Numbered from the stretch's first letter, positions 7,490-12,650 are shown. The stretch is DNA of 12,650 nt from Aquiluna sp. (GCA_016780945.1 JADHKY010000022.1:1-12650); one strand, 5' to 3'. Program-made: numbers and translations. The notes: generated from the sequence alone by a model not told the origin.

Positions 7490-7660
7490 AGTCGGGCTGG
7501 CGGGATTTGAACCCACGACCCCTTGTCCCCCAGTTAAGTACAGGATGTTCATAGCTGTTCGCTGGTGTTCGTTTTTCTAGTGTTTTCTGGGGTGCGAACG
7601 CCTACGAACACAGGCGAACACCAGCGGAAAGTGCTCAGGTGGGGGAACATCTGGGGGAAC
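7490..7660. repeat. Cassette att repeat 1: tRNA-Pro 3' half plus 127-bp arm (distal boundary)
   Basis: Positions 7490-7533 equal the 3' half of tRNA-Pro(GGG) from one base beyond the discriminator through the anticodon loop (loop at 7527-7533), in the same orientation as the real tRNA. The identity then breaks: TTAAG here against ACAAG in the tRNA. The arm 7534-7660 has GTTCA/G-type words at 7547, 7557 and 7567, inverted CGAAC words at 7595, 7605 and 7615, and GGGGGAAC boxes at 7641 and 7653. CGCTGGTGTTCG (7560-7571) pairs perfectly with 7615-7626. Read as a recombined attachment site: the tRNA half would be the original chromosomal one displaced from the gene by the insertions, the arm belongs to cassette 1. 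Confidence 0.88.
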
Positions 7661-7686
7661 AGGTGCTTTGTGAGTCTCACTACTTA

Positions 7687-7722
7687 ATGGTGAGCATTTC
7701 TGTTTTTTTATGAACTCACCAT
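7687..7722 (-). terminator. Possible hairpin downstream of the MFS gene
   Basis: ATGGTGAG (7687-7694) and CTCACCAT (7715-7722) form an 8-bp stem with a 20-base T-rich loop, about 120 bases after the transporter stop. There is no U-tract after the stem on the minus strand, so it is a poor intrinsic terminator; it may only be a stabilising or chance hairpin. Confidence 0.25.
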
Positions 7723-7843
7723 CAATGTAGAGATGGATGAATATGTCATAGCCTGCTCCTGTGAATCTAACAGTTCTGCCTCCAGCCGCTTCCTAGCGAC
7801 CCTGAATTTGTGCTTTTGGTTTAGGAAGCACGGTGGCGCCTGC

Positions 7844-9127
7844 TTACTCGGAATTCAAGGGCGACCTAGTAGCCTCAGGATCTCTCCTCATTGTCCACAC
7901 GGCTGCCGTTGCAATTAGACAAAGTACGGCAGCCGTTATCCATGCAATTAAGTAGGTGCCTTGGATGTCCCTAATGATTCCAGCAAAAATAGACGCAACT
8001 CCGGCACCAATCATGTGTGTGGCGAAAACCCAACCAAATACAACGCCTGATTGCTGAAGGCCAAAATACCTCCGGCACAGCTCGATTGTTGGAGGCACCG
8101 TTGCAATCCAATCAAGTCCATAAAACACGACAAAAAAGAACATTGGAGGCTCAACTGTCGGGCCCAGGAGGAAGGGAACGGTAAAAAGGGCAATACCCCT
8201 GAGTCCGTAGTAAATGGCAAGTAATACAACTGGATTGAACCTGTCGGACAACCAGCCTGACAGAATCGTGCCAATGAAGTCAAAGACACCAATCAGTGCG
8301 AGGAGTCCTGCCGCAGTTGTAACGGGCATTCCATGGTCATGAGTCGCCGGGATGAAATGGGTTCCGATGAGCCCATTTGTTGTCCACCCGCAAATAAAAA
8401 ATGTTCCAGCAAGAATTAGAAAGGGTTTGGTTCTCGAAACCTTTATAAGAAGTCTTAGGTTATCTGCCGCAGTCAAGGGTCCTTTGGATTCCTCTATCGG
8501 TGTTTCGGTAGCTAGCCCGAATGGACGCAACCCCACCTCAGAAGGGTTGTTCCGAAATAAAATTCCAAAAATTATCATGATGAATAGGGCCAGTCCCGCT
8601 ACGGTATAAGCGGTAACCCGCCAGCCATTTTCGGTCAAAACAAAACTCAAAAGTGGTAAAAATATCAAAGAGCCTGTGGCATACGCGGCTGAAAAGACAC
8701 CAGTTATGACCCCGCGATGCCTATGGAACCATCGCCCGGCCACCAAGGAAGCAAAAACCAAGGCTAAGCAACCCGTGGCAAAGCCAACAAGCACACCCCA
8801 AGTCAAGATCAATCCAAGCGGTGTTGGAAATGCAACTGCCAAACTGGACCCAACAGCAACCAGTGCGAGGGCAAATGTGGCTACCCTTCGAATAGAAAAT
8901 CTTTCCATCAAGGTGGCAGCGAATGGCGCAGTAATGCCGTAAAAGAATAAGTTAACACCTATGGCTACCGAGACAACAGTTCGATCCCATCCAAACTCGC
9001 TCTCCATCGGCTCGAAAAGCAATGAAATAGTGGAACGAAAAGCTGCCGCACCAAGCAGTGCTAAGAAAGTGACTGCCACGACAATCCATGGCCAGTATTT
9101 CAGTGTTCTCGGGGTTTCACTTGCCAC
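7844..9127 (-). CDS. Major facilitator superfamily transporter, monocarboxylate-transporter-like
   Basis: A 427-residue membrane transporter with twelve hydrophobic segments in two halves of six, separated by a polar loop near residues 200-230 (ATETPIEESKGPLTAADN). The start WPWIVVAVTFLALLGAAAFRS followed by LLFEPMESEFGWDRTVVS is typical of the MFS branch that includes oxalate/formate and monocarboxylate carriers. The loop between helices 2 and 3 has MERFSIRRV, and the matching place in the second half has GWLSDRFNP, a good D-R MFS motif. The substrate cannot be named; a small organic anion is the family-based guess. The GTG at 9125-9127 is the only in-frame start near the AAGGAG sequence (9127-9132), but the two touch, so the real start or initiation mode is uncertain. 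It is the sole cargo of cassette 1. Confidence 0.9.
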   Translation of the reverse strand: MASETPRTLKYWPWIVVAVTFLALLGAAAFRSTISLLFEPMESEFGWDRTVVSVAIGVNLFFYGITAPFAATLMERFSIRRVATFALALVAVGSSLAVAFPTPLGLILTWGVLVGFATGCLALVFASLVAGRWFHRHRGVITGVFSAAYATGSLIFLPLLSFVLTENGWRVTAYTVAGLALFIMIIFGILFRNNPSEVGLRPFGLATETPIEESKGPLTAADNLRLLIKVSRTKPFLILAGTFFICGWTTNGLIGTHFIPATHDHGMPVTTAAGLLALIGVFDFIGTILSGWLSDRFNPVVLLAIYYGLRGIALFTVPFLLGPTVEPPMFFFVVFYGLDWIATVPPTIELCRRYFGLQQSGVVFGWVFATHMIGAGVASIFAGIIRDIQGTYLIAWITAAVLCLIATAAVWTMRRDPEATRSPLNSE

Positions 9128-9171
9128 TCCTTGAGACTAACCCTTGGACTCATAAAAATCCAAAATAGGCA

Positions 9172-9342
9172 AGTCGGGCTGGCGGGATTTGAACCCACGA
9201 CCCCTTGTCCCCCAGTTAAGTGCAGGTTGTTCGTAGTTGTTCGCTGGTGTTCGTTTTTCCAGGGTTTTCAGGTATGCGAACACCTACGAACACAGGCGAA
9301 CACCGGCGGAAAGTGTTCAGGTGAGGGAACATCTGGGGGAAC
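9172..9342. repeat. Cassette att repeat 2: tRNA-Pro 3' half plus 127-bp arm
   Basis: The tRNA-Pro 3' half is at 9172-9215 (loop at 9209-9215), again followed by TTAAG instead of ACAAG. The arm 9216-9342 keeps the layout without a gap: GTTCG at 9229, 9239 and 9249, CGAAC at 9277, 9287 and 9297, GAGGGAAC at 9323 and GGGGGAAC at 9335. I count about 13 differences from repeat 1 in 127 positions, with all six TGTTCG cores intact in this copy. The tRNA half belongs to cassette 1 and the arm to cassette 2. Confidence 0.9.
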
Positions 9343-9376
9343 GAGAGCTAAACTCGCCGATTCCCATGGCTTCAAA

Positions 9377-10432
9377 TTAGTTTGGCGCAACATCCTCTAG
9401 GGTGATGTGCCTGCTTGGCATGAGCCCTCTGACCTGCTCTCCCGCAACAACATCTCCAGAGTAGTAAGTCTCTGGAGAAGCTTCGCTCTGATACTTCTGA
9501 ATCAAACCGTAAAAGTCATCCGGGGCTAATCCAAAGGTTTCGCTGAATACCATTCGCCAATCTGATCTGCCTTGAAGGTTTGACCAGTAATCGGACAGGA
9601 CGAGTTTCAGAGCCTGTTCCTCAGATACATTCCCTTGACTCATAAGTTCTTGAATCAGAGCAAGCACCATGAAGCTCGAAAAATTGTAGTTTTGATCACC
9701 CTCTACGTTGACATAATCTTCAAAAACAGCAGGATTCTCCAGACCATTAGCCGTTACTGGAAACAACCCGTTGTCAAATTCGCTTCGGCCGTAATAAGTC
9801 CGGGTGAATAGCTCTTCAAAGGTTTTGGCGCCACCCTCGACGAGCCAAACCGGCTTCATAAGGTCGCCAGACCTTGCGATTTGGAAAACGTGGTAATACT
9901 CATGAGCAATCACGGCGTATCGGTGCAAGCCGTCATATCGAAACTCGTCAGCATTGATTTCGAGAACCATCCAGCTGCCAGAACCGTCTCCACAAATACA
10001 TGCCCCTCTCATGCCAGGACGCTCATCCGGCCACGGGTTACCCACGGCGCTTGACCACGCATAAACCTGCATTGGTGATTGCATCGATGGAATAGCGAAC
10101 ACACAGTCTGAAATTGGAAAGAGATTTTCGAGGTTGTCGATGGCTGAAAAGTACTCAGCTTGCCAGTCACTTGGAAGGCTTTCGTGAACGTTGTGTTCAA
10201 ATTCAAAGTTTGAAGCTTGTGCCAGATTGCTGGGGTCGCACTCTTCCTTAGGACTCGACTCGGGGTTGTCTTCCTCAGGACTCGACTCGGGGTTGCTCGT
10301 GCTCACCTCTGCACTGCTTTGGGGTTGGCTACTTGTCAATCCCCTCGGCTCTGATGAGCAACCCAGTATCGCAACTCCGAGGAGCAGAGTGATAGACAAG
10401 CTTGATACAAGTCTTTGAACTGGCTTATTCAC
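9377..10432 (-). CDS. Putative secreted lipoprotein with a gluzincin-type zinc protease motif
   Basis: A 351-residue protein. The N-terminus KPVQRLVSSLSITLLLGVAILGC is a lipoprotein signal with the lipobox ending at C25, so it should be exported and lipid-anchored outside. Residues 26-68 are a Ser/Glu/Pro-rich linker with two copies of NPESSP(E/K)E(D/E), encoded by a 27-bp direct repeat. The body contains RYAVIAHEYYHVFQ with HEYYH at 177-181, and WLVEGGAKTFEELF with E199 seventeen residues after the second histidine. HExxH plus a downstream E in an EGGA context is the zinc-ligand pattern of gluzincin metallopeptidases. Four cysteines (C65, C110, C145, C147) could form disulfides. I do not recognise a named family. 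The start is GTG 10430-10432 with AAGGTG about ten bases upstream. It is the only gene of cassette 2. Confidence 0.82.
   Translation of the reverse strand: MNKPVQRLVSSLSITLLLGVAILGCSSEPRGLTSSQPQSSAEVSTSNPESSPEEDNPESSPKEECDPSNLAQASNFEFEHNVHESLPSDWQAEYFSAIDNLENLFPISDCVFAIPSMQSPMQVYAWSSAVGNPWPDERPGMRGACICGDGSGSWMVLEINADEFRYDGLHRYAVIAHEYYHVFQIARSGDLMKPVWLVEGGAKTFEELFTRTYYGRSEFDNGLFPVTANGLENPAVFEDYVNVEGDQNYNFSSFMVLALIQELMSQGNVSEEQALKLVLSDYWSNLQGRSDWRMVFSETFGLAPDDFYGLIQKYQSEASPETYYSGDVVAGEQVRGLMPSRHITLEDVAPN
10251..10295. repeat. 27-bp direct repeat inside the lipoprotein linker
   Basis: GGACTCGACTCGGGGTTG occurs at 10251-10268 and 10278-10295, period 27. It encodes the nine-residue linker repeat NPESSPEED / NPESSPKEE. 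A likely slippage site that could lengthen or shorten the linker without breaking the frame. Confidence 0.85.
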
Positions 10433-10556
10433 TGCAGGTTGAACACCTTCCCATAACTAGATTTTTAGCCTAAGTCGCAAGGAATCCAGATTCAAGCCCC
10501 AGTGCAATCTTGGAGGCCGGCCGGGGGAACATGAAAGAACTGCACCCCTAGATCCC

Positions 10557-10727
10557 AGTCGGGCTGGCGGGATTTGAACCCACGACCCCTTGTCCCCCAG
10601 TTAAGAGCAGGTTGTTTGTAGTTGTTCGCTGGTGTTCGTTTTTCTAGTGTTTTTCAGGGTGCGAACACCTACGAACACAGACGAACATCAGCGAAATGTG
10701 CTCAGGTGGGGGAACATCTGGGGGAAC
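10557..10727. repeat. Cassette att repeat 3: tRNA-Pro 3' half plus 127-bp arm
   Basis: The tRNA-Pro 3' half is at 10557-10600 (loop at 10594-10600), followed by TTAAG. The arm 10601-10727 has GTTTG at 10614, GTTCG at 10624 and 10634, CGAAC at 10662, 10672 and 10682, and GGGGGAAC at 10708 and 10720. Same length and spacing as the other two copies; the spacing is strictly kept while bases between the words vary. The tRNA half belongs to cassette 2 and the arm to cassette 3. Confidence 0.9.
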
Positions 10728-10868
10728 ATCTTGCTCTCCTAAGCCTCCAAGGCCATCAGGTTCAAACCTCGCTAGTTAGATTAACAATTTAATAACACCT
10801 CCCTGCAAATCTTGCATACCCCCGAAGAACGGGTAAAGGCTAAGTGGCATCAACTGAGGAGGAATGCA

Positions 10869-11174
10869 ATGTTCATGAACCTAAGTAACTTTGTACCAAA
10901 GCCCGGCCATGAGGCTGAATTTTTAAGCTATTTCGAAAGCAACATCTTGCCGATAACCTTCGCTGCAGAAGGACTCATTTCGGCGGATGTAGTGGTTTCC
11001 GAAGATGGCCAAATCACCAATCTTGAGCGCTGGGAAAGCAAAGCGCACTGGGAAGCTCTCGTGAGAGAGTTAACTGAAGGCGAAGGCTCCCAGGCACGGA
11101 CCGAGACGATGAATTCTCTTGGTCAGGACTGGTGGGAGCGAAACTGCCGAGAAGTCAGAAGGCTGAAGGACTAG
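10869..11174 (+). CDS. ABM-like (antibiotic biosynthesis monooxygenase fold) small protein
   Basis: A 101-residue cytoplasmic protein with the pattern of the dimeric alpha-beta barrel: strand MNLSNFVPKPGHEAEFLSYFES, then GLISADVVVSEDG, then ITNLERWESKAHWEALVREL. The segment (N/T)-x-E-x-W-E-S-x-x-x-x is the usual third strand and helix of ABM-type proteins. It could be a cofactor-free oxygenase or only a ligand-binding member; the substrate is unknown. The ATG at 10869 is chosen because a strong GAGGAGG site (10856-10862) lies six bases upstream. A longer frame from a TTG at 10812 is open but would put that ribosome site inside the gene. It is followed after three bases by the GYD gene, so the two are surely one transcript. 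Confidence 0.78.
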   Translation: MFMNLSNFVPKPGHEAEFLSYFESNILPITFAAEGLISADVVVSEDGQITNLERWESKAHWEALVRELTEGEGSQARTETMNSLGQDWWERNCREVRRLKD

Positions 11175-11177
11175 GAC

Positions 11178-11513
11178 ATGCCAACTTTTGTTTATTTAGG
11201 CAACTACACAGCCTCTGGCCTAGAGGGAGCCATGCGAGACGGTTTTGAGTCTCGGGTTACTGCTGTTTCAGATGGTCTGGAGGCTCACGGGGGGAAACTC
11301 TTACAGATGGGGTTTTGCCTAGGTGAATACGATTTCGTGATTGTTGCAGATGTCCCTGATCGCAAGACGGCGTTGATTGCTCCAATGGTGGCGGGCGCTG
11401 CTGGAACCGTAAGTGTCAGCACAATCGAGTTGATTTCAGCTATTGAGATGTCCGAAGTTGCGAGCATGGCCAAGAGTTCTGATTTCAGAGTGGCAGGCTC
11501 TGGAGGCAATTAG
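11178..11513 (+). CDS. GYD-domain protein
   Basis: A 111-residue protein matching the GYD family, another small alpha-beta barrel type fold: TFVYLGNYTASGLEGAM at the start, a central helix with SRVTAVSDGLEAHGGKLLQMGFCLG, then the family motif as GEYDFVIVADVPD (residues 49-61), and VSVSTIELISAIEMSEV, which closes the domain. No catalytic residues are assigned to this family. The start lies three bases after the ABM stop, in the same direction, which suggests the two act together, perhaps as partners of one barrel complex; that is inference. Ends 97 bp before the tRNA-Pro homology. Confidence 0.82.
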   Translation: MPTFVYLGNYTASGLEGAMRDGFESRVTAVSDGLEAHGGKLLQMGFCLGEYDFVIVADVPDRKTALIAPMVAGAAGTVSVSTIELISAIEMSEVASMAKSSDFRVAGSGGN

Positions 11514-11533
11514 TTGGGAAGGGTCCGAGCCAA

Positions 11534-11554
11534 GCTGCTTGGGCGAGGAGCAGC
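11534..11554 (+). terminator. Possible hairpin after the GYD gene
   Basis: GCTGCT (11534-11539) and AGCAGC (11549-11554) form a 6-bp GC-rich stem with a 9-base loop, 20 bases after the stop codon; outer AAGCT/AGCTT could extend it imperfectly. There is no T-tract, so it is weak as an intrinsic terminator. Confidence 0.25.
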
Positions 11555-11611
11555 GAAGCTTAGGGGGGAACACCCGGGGGAACAAGCTCATCTCCGTTCC
11601 CTAAATCCCAG

Positions 11612-11685
11612 TCGGGCTGGCGGGATTTGAACCCACGACCCCTTGTCCCCCAGACAAGTGCGCTACCAAGCTGCGCCACAGCCCG
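11612..11685 (-). tRNA. tRNA-Pro(GGG), intact
   Basis: A 74-base cloverleaf can be drawn in full: acceptor stem CGGGCTG/CAGCCCG, D arm GCGC-AGCTTGGTA-GCGC, anticodon stem CTTGT/ACAAG around loop CTGGGGG (anticodon GGG, U33 and G37 in place), variable loop GGGTC, T arm GTGGG-TTCAAAT-CCCGC, discriminator A. CCA is not encoded. It starts 15 bp after the DUF368 stop on the same strand and may be co-transcribed with it. It is the only complete copy; three 3' halves lie downstream. Because only the 3' half is exchanged on insertion and it is identical, the gene stays functional. Confidence 0.97.
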
Positions 11686-11700
11686 CTTCAAGCCCTAAGT

Positions 11701-12558
11701 CTATTGGGCTTTACTCGCTCTGGATTGAACCCATAGAAGAAGCGCAACAATCAGTGCTCCGGCTGCAAAGTAAACAAGTGGAGTTGGGCTTTCTGGACTA
11801 CCTAGTTGTCCTATGGTGTCCTGCCATGGCCATAGTGCCCTGAGGGACCCAAGCATCAAACCTGTCATAACTACCAGGGTTATTCTTCGAAGGTTGACTA
11901 AAAGCCACCTGAGTGCAGTGGAAAATAGTGCCAATCCGACAATCGCTCCCAGCACAAAAACACTCAGGTAGCCAAGATCTAGGGCATTCACGGCCGCAAT
12001 GGTTGGTGCATAGAAACCAATAGCGAGCAATAGGAACGAGCCCGAGACTCCCGGGAGCACAAGTGCACAAACCGCAACCGCGGCCGCCAGGAAAACCAGA
12101 ATCAAGCTTGCATCAGTTACCTCCTGCCGAGGAAGGCTCACCAACACAAAAGAAATTGCCGCTGCCATCAGACCCACAATGTAGTCAGCGGCTCGCCAGC
12201 TTGCGCCAACCATTCGATAGGGAACTATCAGCGACACCAGGATTAACCCTGCGAAGAGCCCTCGCATATTCTCCGGCTGGCTCTCAAGAAGCGGCTCGAT
12301 TGCAGCGGCAGCGGCAAAGATTGCAACCAGCATCCCGGTTAGAACCGGCAGAACAAGAAGCCAGTCAATTTGCTTTGCCGAGGCTTTTGCTTCTTGGGGT
12401 CTTCCTCTAACTAGAAAGACAAGAGCTTCAACCGCACTGGCCACAGAGCCAATAATTCGCTCATAGATGCCGACGATGAGGGCAATGGTTCCACCGGAAA
12501 CCCCAGGGATGACCTCGGCTATGCCGATGAGGAAGCCGCGTAGGAGATTGGCGATCAC
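11701..12558 (-). CDS. DUF368 membrane protein, polyprenyl-phosphate translocase family
   Basis: A 285-residue integral membrane protein with about eight hydrophobic segments. The family hallmark is duplicated: EVIPGVSGGTIALI at residues 15-28 and LVLPGVSGSFLLLAI at 167-181, the two halves of an internal repeat of opposite orientation. DUF368 members such as PopT recycle undecaprenyl phosphate to the inner face of the membrane for cell-wall synthesis; that role is transferred by family. The start is GTG 12556-12558, overlapping the der stop as GTGA, so translation is coupled. tRNA-Pro follows 15 bp after the stop. Confidence 0.88.
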   Translation of the reverse strand: MIANLLRGFLIGIAEVIPGVSGGTIALIVGIYERIIGSVASAVEALVFLVRGRPQEAKASAKQIDWLLVLPVLTGMLVAIFAAAAAIEPLLESQPENMRGLFAGLILVSLIVPYRMVGASWRAADYIVGLMAAAISFVLVSLPRQEVTDASLILVFLAAAVAVCALVLPGVSGSFLLLAIGFYAPTIAAVNALDLGYLSVFVLGAIVGLALFSTALRWLLVNLRRITLVVMTGLMLGSLRALWPWQDTIGQLGSPESPTPLVYFAAGALIVALLLWVQSRASKAQ

Positions 12559-12650
12559 CTTGACCTCTTCTCCCTGACCCTCACCCCAATTTCAACTGGG
12601 GTTCCTTCAAAGCCGTAGAGCTCTCGAAGCTTGCGAATAATGAACCTGCG
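12555..12650 (-). CDS. der: Ribosome-assembly GTPase Der, C-terminal end only
   Basis: The last 31 codons before the TGA: FIIRKLRELYGFEGTPVEI, then GVRVREKRSR. This is the end of the KH-like domain of Der/EngA, a GTPase with two G domains needed for 50S ribosome maturation; F-x-x-R-x-L-R-E-x-Y-G-F-x-G-T-P is its well-known closing motif. The rest of the gene lies beyond the right edge. The stop overlaps the DUF368 start by four bases. Confidence 0.87.
   Translation of the reverse strand, partial: RRFIIRKLRELYGFEGTPVEIGVRVREKRSR

Larger units (their letters stand above)
7534..9215. mobile_element. Cassette 1 (about 1.68 kb, MFS transporter cargo)
   Basis: This unit runs from the anticodon-loop crossover of repeat 1 to that of repeat 2: arm at the left, cargo, tRNA-Pro 3' half at the right. 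The only clear gene is the MFS transporter on the minus strand, whose start is just 45 bp from the right tRNA half. The right end lacks the GGGGGAAC box found in the other two cassettes. Positions 7661-7843 between the arm and the transporter stop hold no convincing gene, only an imperfectly placed hairpin at 7687-7722. No integrase, transposase or excisionase is visible. The exact crossover could be any base of the seven-base loop. Confidence 0.7.
9216..10600. mobile_element. Cassette 2 (about 1.39 kb, protease-like lipoprotein cargo)
   Basis: Unit between the anticodon-loop crossovers of repeats 2 and 3. The single gene is the minus-strand lipoprotein, ending 34 bp from the arm. The right end (10433-10556) holds no gene but has a GGGGGAAC box at 10523-10530, 26 bases before the tRNA half, and the sequence CCCTAGATCCC directly before it. 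Both are shared with cassette 3 at the same distance. No recombinase gene is present. Confidence 0.7.
10601..11653. mobile_element. Cassette 3 (about 1.05 kb, ABM/GYD gene pair), proximal to tRNA-Pro
   Basis: Unit between the crossover of repeat 3 and the anticodon loop of the intact tRNA-Pro, whose 3' half it would have supplied. The two small genes run on the plus strand, opposite to the cargo of cassettes 1 and 2, so cargo direction is not fixed. The leader 10728-10868 probably holds the promoter in its AT-rich part near 10770-10800. The tail 11514-11610 contains paired GGGGGAAC boxes (11564-11571, 11576-11583) with the same 12-bp period as in the arm. In a stepwise model this was the most recent insertion. 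No integrase is present. Confidence 0.7.

Noticed and set aside
7490..7533. The three tRNA-Pro fragments as functional tRNA genes
   Set aside because: Only the T arm, acceptor 3' strand and one side of the anticodon stem remain; the D arm and acceptor 5' strand are missing and the stem partner is changed to CTTAA.
7733..7918. A 61-codon plus-strand frame between repeat 1 and the MFS gene
   Set aside because: It runs into the end of the MFS gene on the other strand, has no ribosome site, and has a Ser/Cys-rich composition typical of a shadow frame.
9131..9400. An 89-codon plus-strand frame across repeat 2
   Set aside because: It reads through the tRNA half and arm (the peptide GLAGFEPTTP is the usual false product of an antisense tRNA 3' end), so it is not a gene.
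7490..10727. tRNA-derived repeats as SINE-like retroelements or dispersed REP/BIME elements
   Set aside because: All copies are in one orientation directly downstream of the matching tRNA and stop exactly at the anticodon loop; site-specific recombination explains this better than copying at random sites.
7490..10727. CRISPR array
   Set aside because: The repeats are 171 bp, over 1 kb apart, and enclose genes; the 10-bp words inside the arm are too short and too regular to be repeats with spacers.
10812..10868. Longer N-terminus for the ABM gene from TTG 10812
   Set aside because: The strong GAGGAGG site at 10856-10862 clearly serves ATG 10869, and the extra residues do not fit the domain.
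11643..11843. A 66-codon plus-strand frame starting in tRNA-Pro
   Set aside because: Antisense to both the tRNA and the DUF368 gene, with no ribosome site or domain.

Overview
The window looks like the chromosome of an actinobacterium, probably a Microbacteriaceae member with a modest GC content of the streamlined aquatic type. The main evidence is a gene cluster known from Mycobacterium and Corynebacterium: a CDP-alcohol phosphatidyltransferase, a GarA/OdhI-type FHA protein and two MerR regulators resembling Rv1828/FtsR and Rv1830. An actinobacterial-type pyruvate carboxylase and candidate leaderless promoters (TAnnnT six bases before ATG) agree with this. The genus cannot be fixed from the sequence alone.

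Left part (1-7424) is housekeeping. A pyruvate carboxylase (minus, cut by the left edge) is divergent from an orphan ParA-type ATPase (plus). The ParA gene converges on, and overlaps by 17 bp, the last gene of a minus-strand run: metF, pgsA, garA-like FHA, ftsR-like merR, second merR. metF carries an in-frame TGA at codon 209, with the rest of the reading frame intact behind it. upp (plus) is divergent from metF and converges on a small three-helix membrane protein.

Middle part (7490-11685) is the unusual region. An intact tRNA-Pro(GGG) gene lies at 11612-11685 on the minus strand. Its 3' half, up to and including the anticodon loop, recurs three more times in the same orientation (from 7490, 9172 and 10557). 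Each copy is followed by the same 127-bp, gap-free, roughly 90% identical arm. The arm holds three TGTTCG-type words at exact 10-bp spacing, a T-rich spacer, three inverted copies at 10-bp spacing, and a pair of GGGGGAAC boxes at 12-bp spacing. The copies divide the region into three cassettes of about 1.68, 1.39 and 1.05 kb. These carry one MFS transporter, one zinc-protease-like lipoprotein, and an ABM-monooxygenase/GYD gene pair. No integrase is visible. I read this as a serial, integron-like array of non-autonomous cassettes inserted by a tyrosine recombinase acting in trans at the anticodon loop of tRNA-Pro.

Right part (11701-12650) is chromosomal again: a DUF368 membrane protein (polyprenyl-phosphate translocase family) translationally coupled by a GTGA overlap to the end of der, the ribosome-assembly GTPase. 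The uninterrupted chromosome was probably der - DUF368 - tRNA-Pro - small membrane protein, all on the minus strand, meeting upp head-on.
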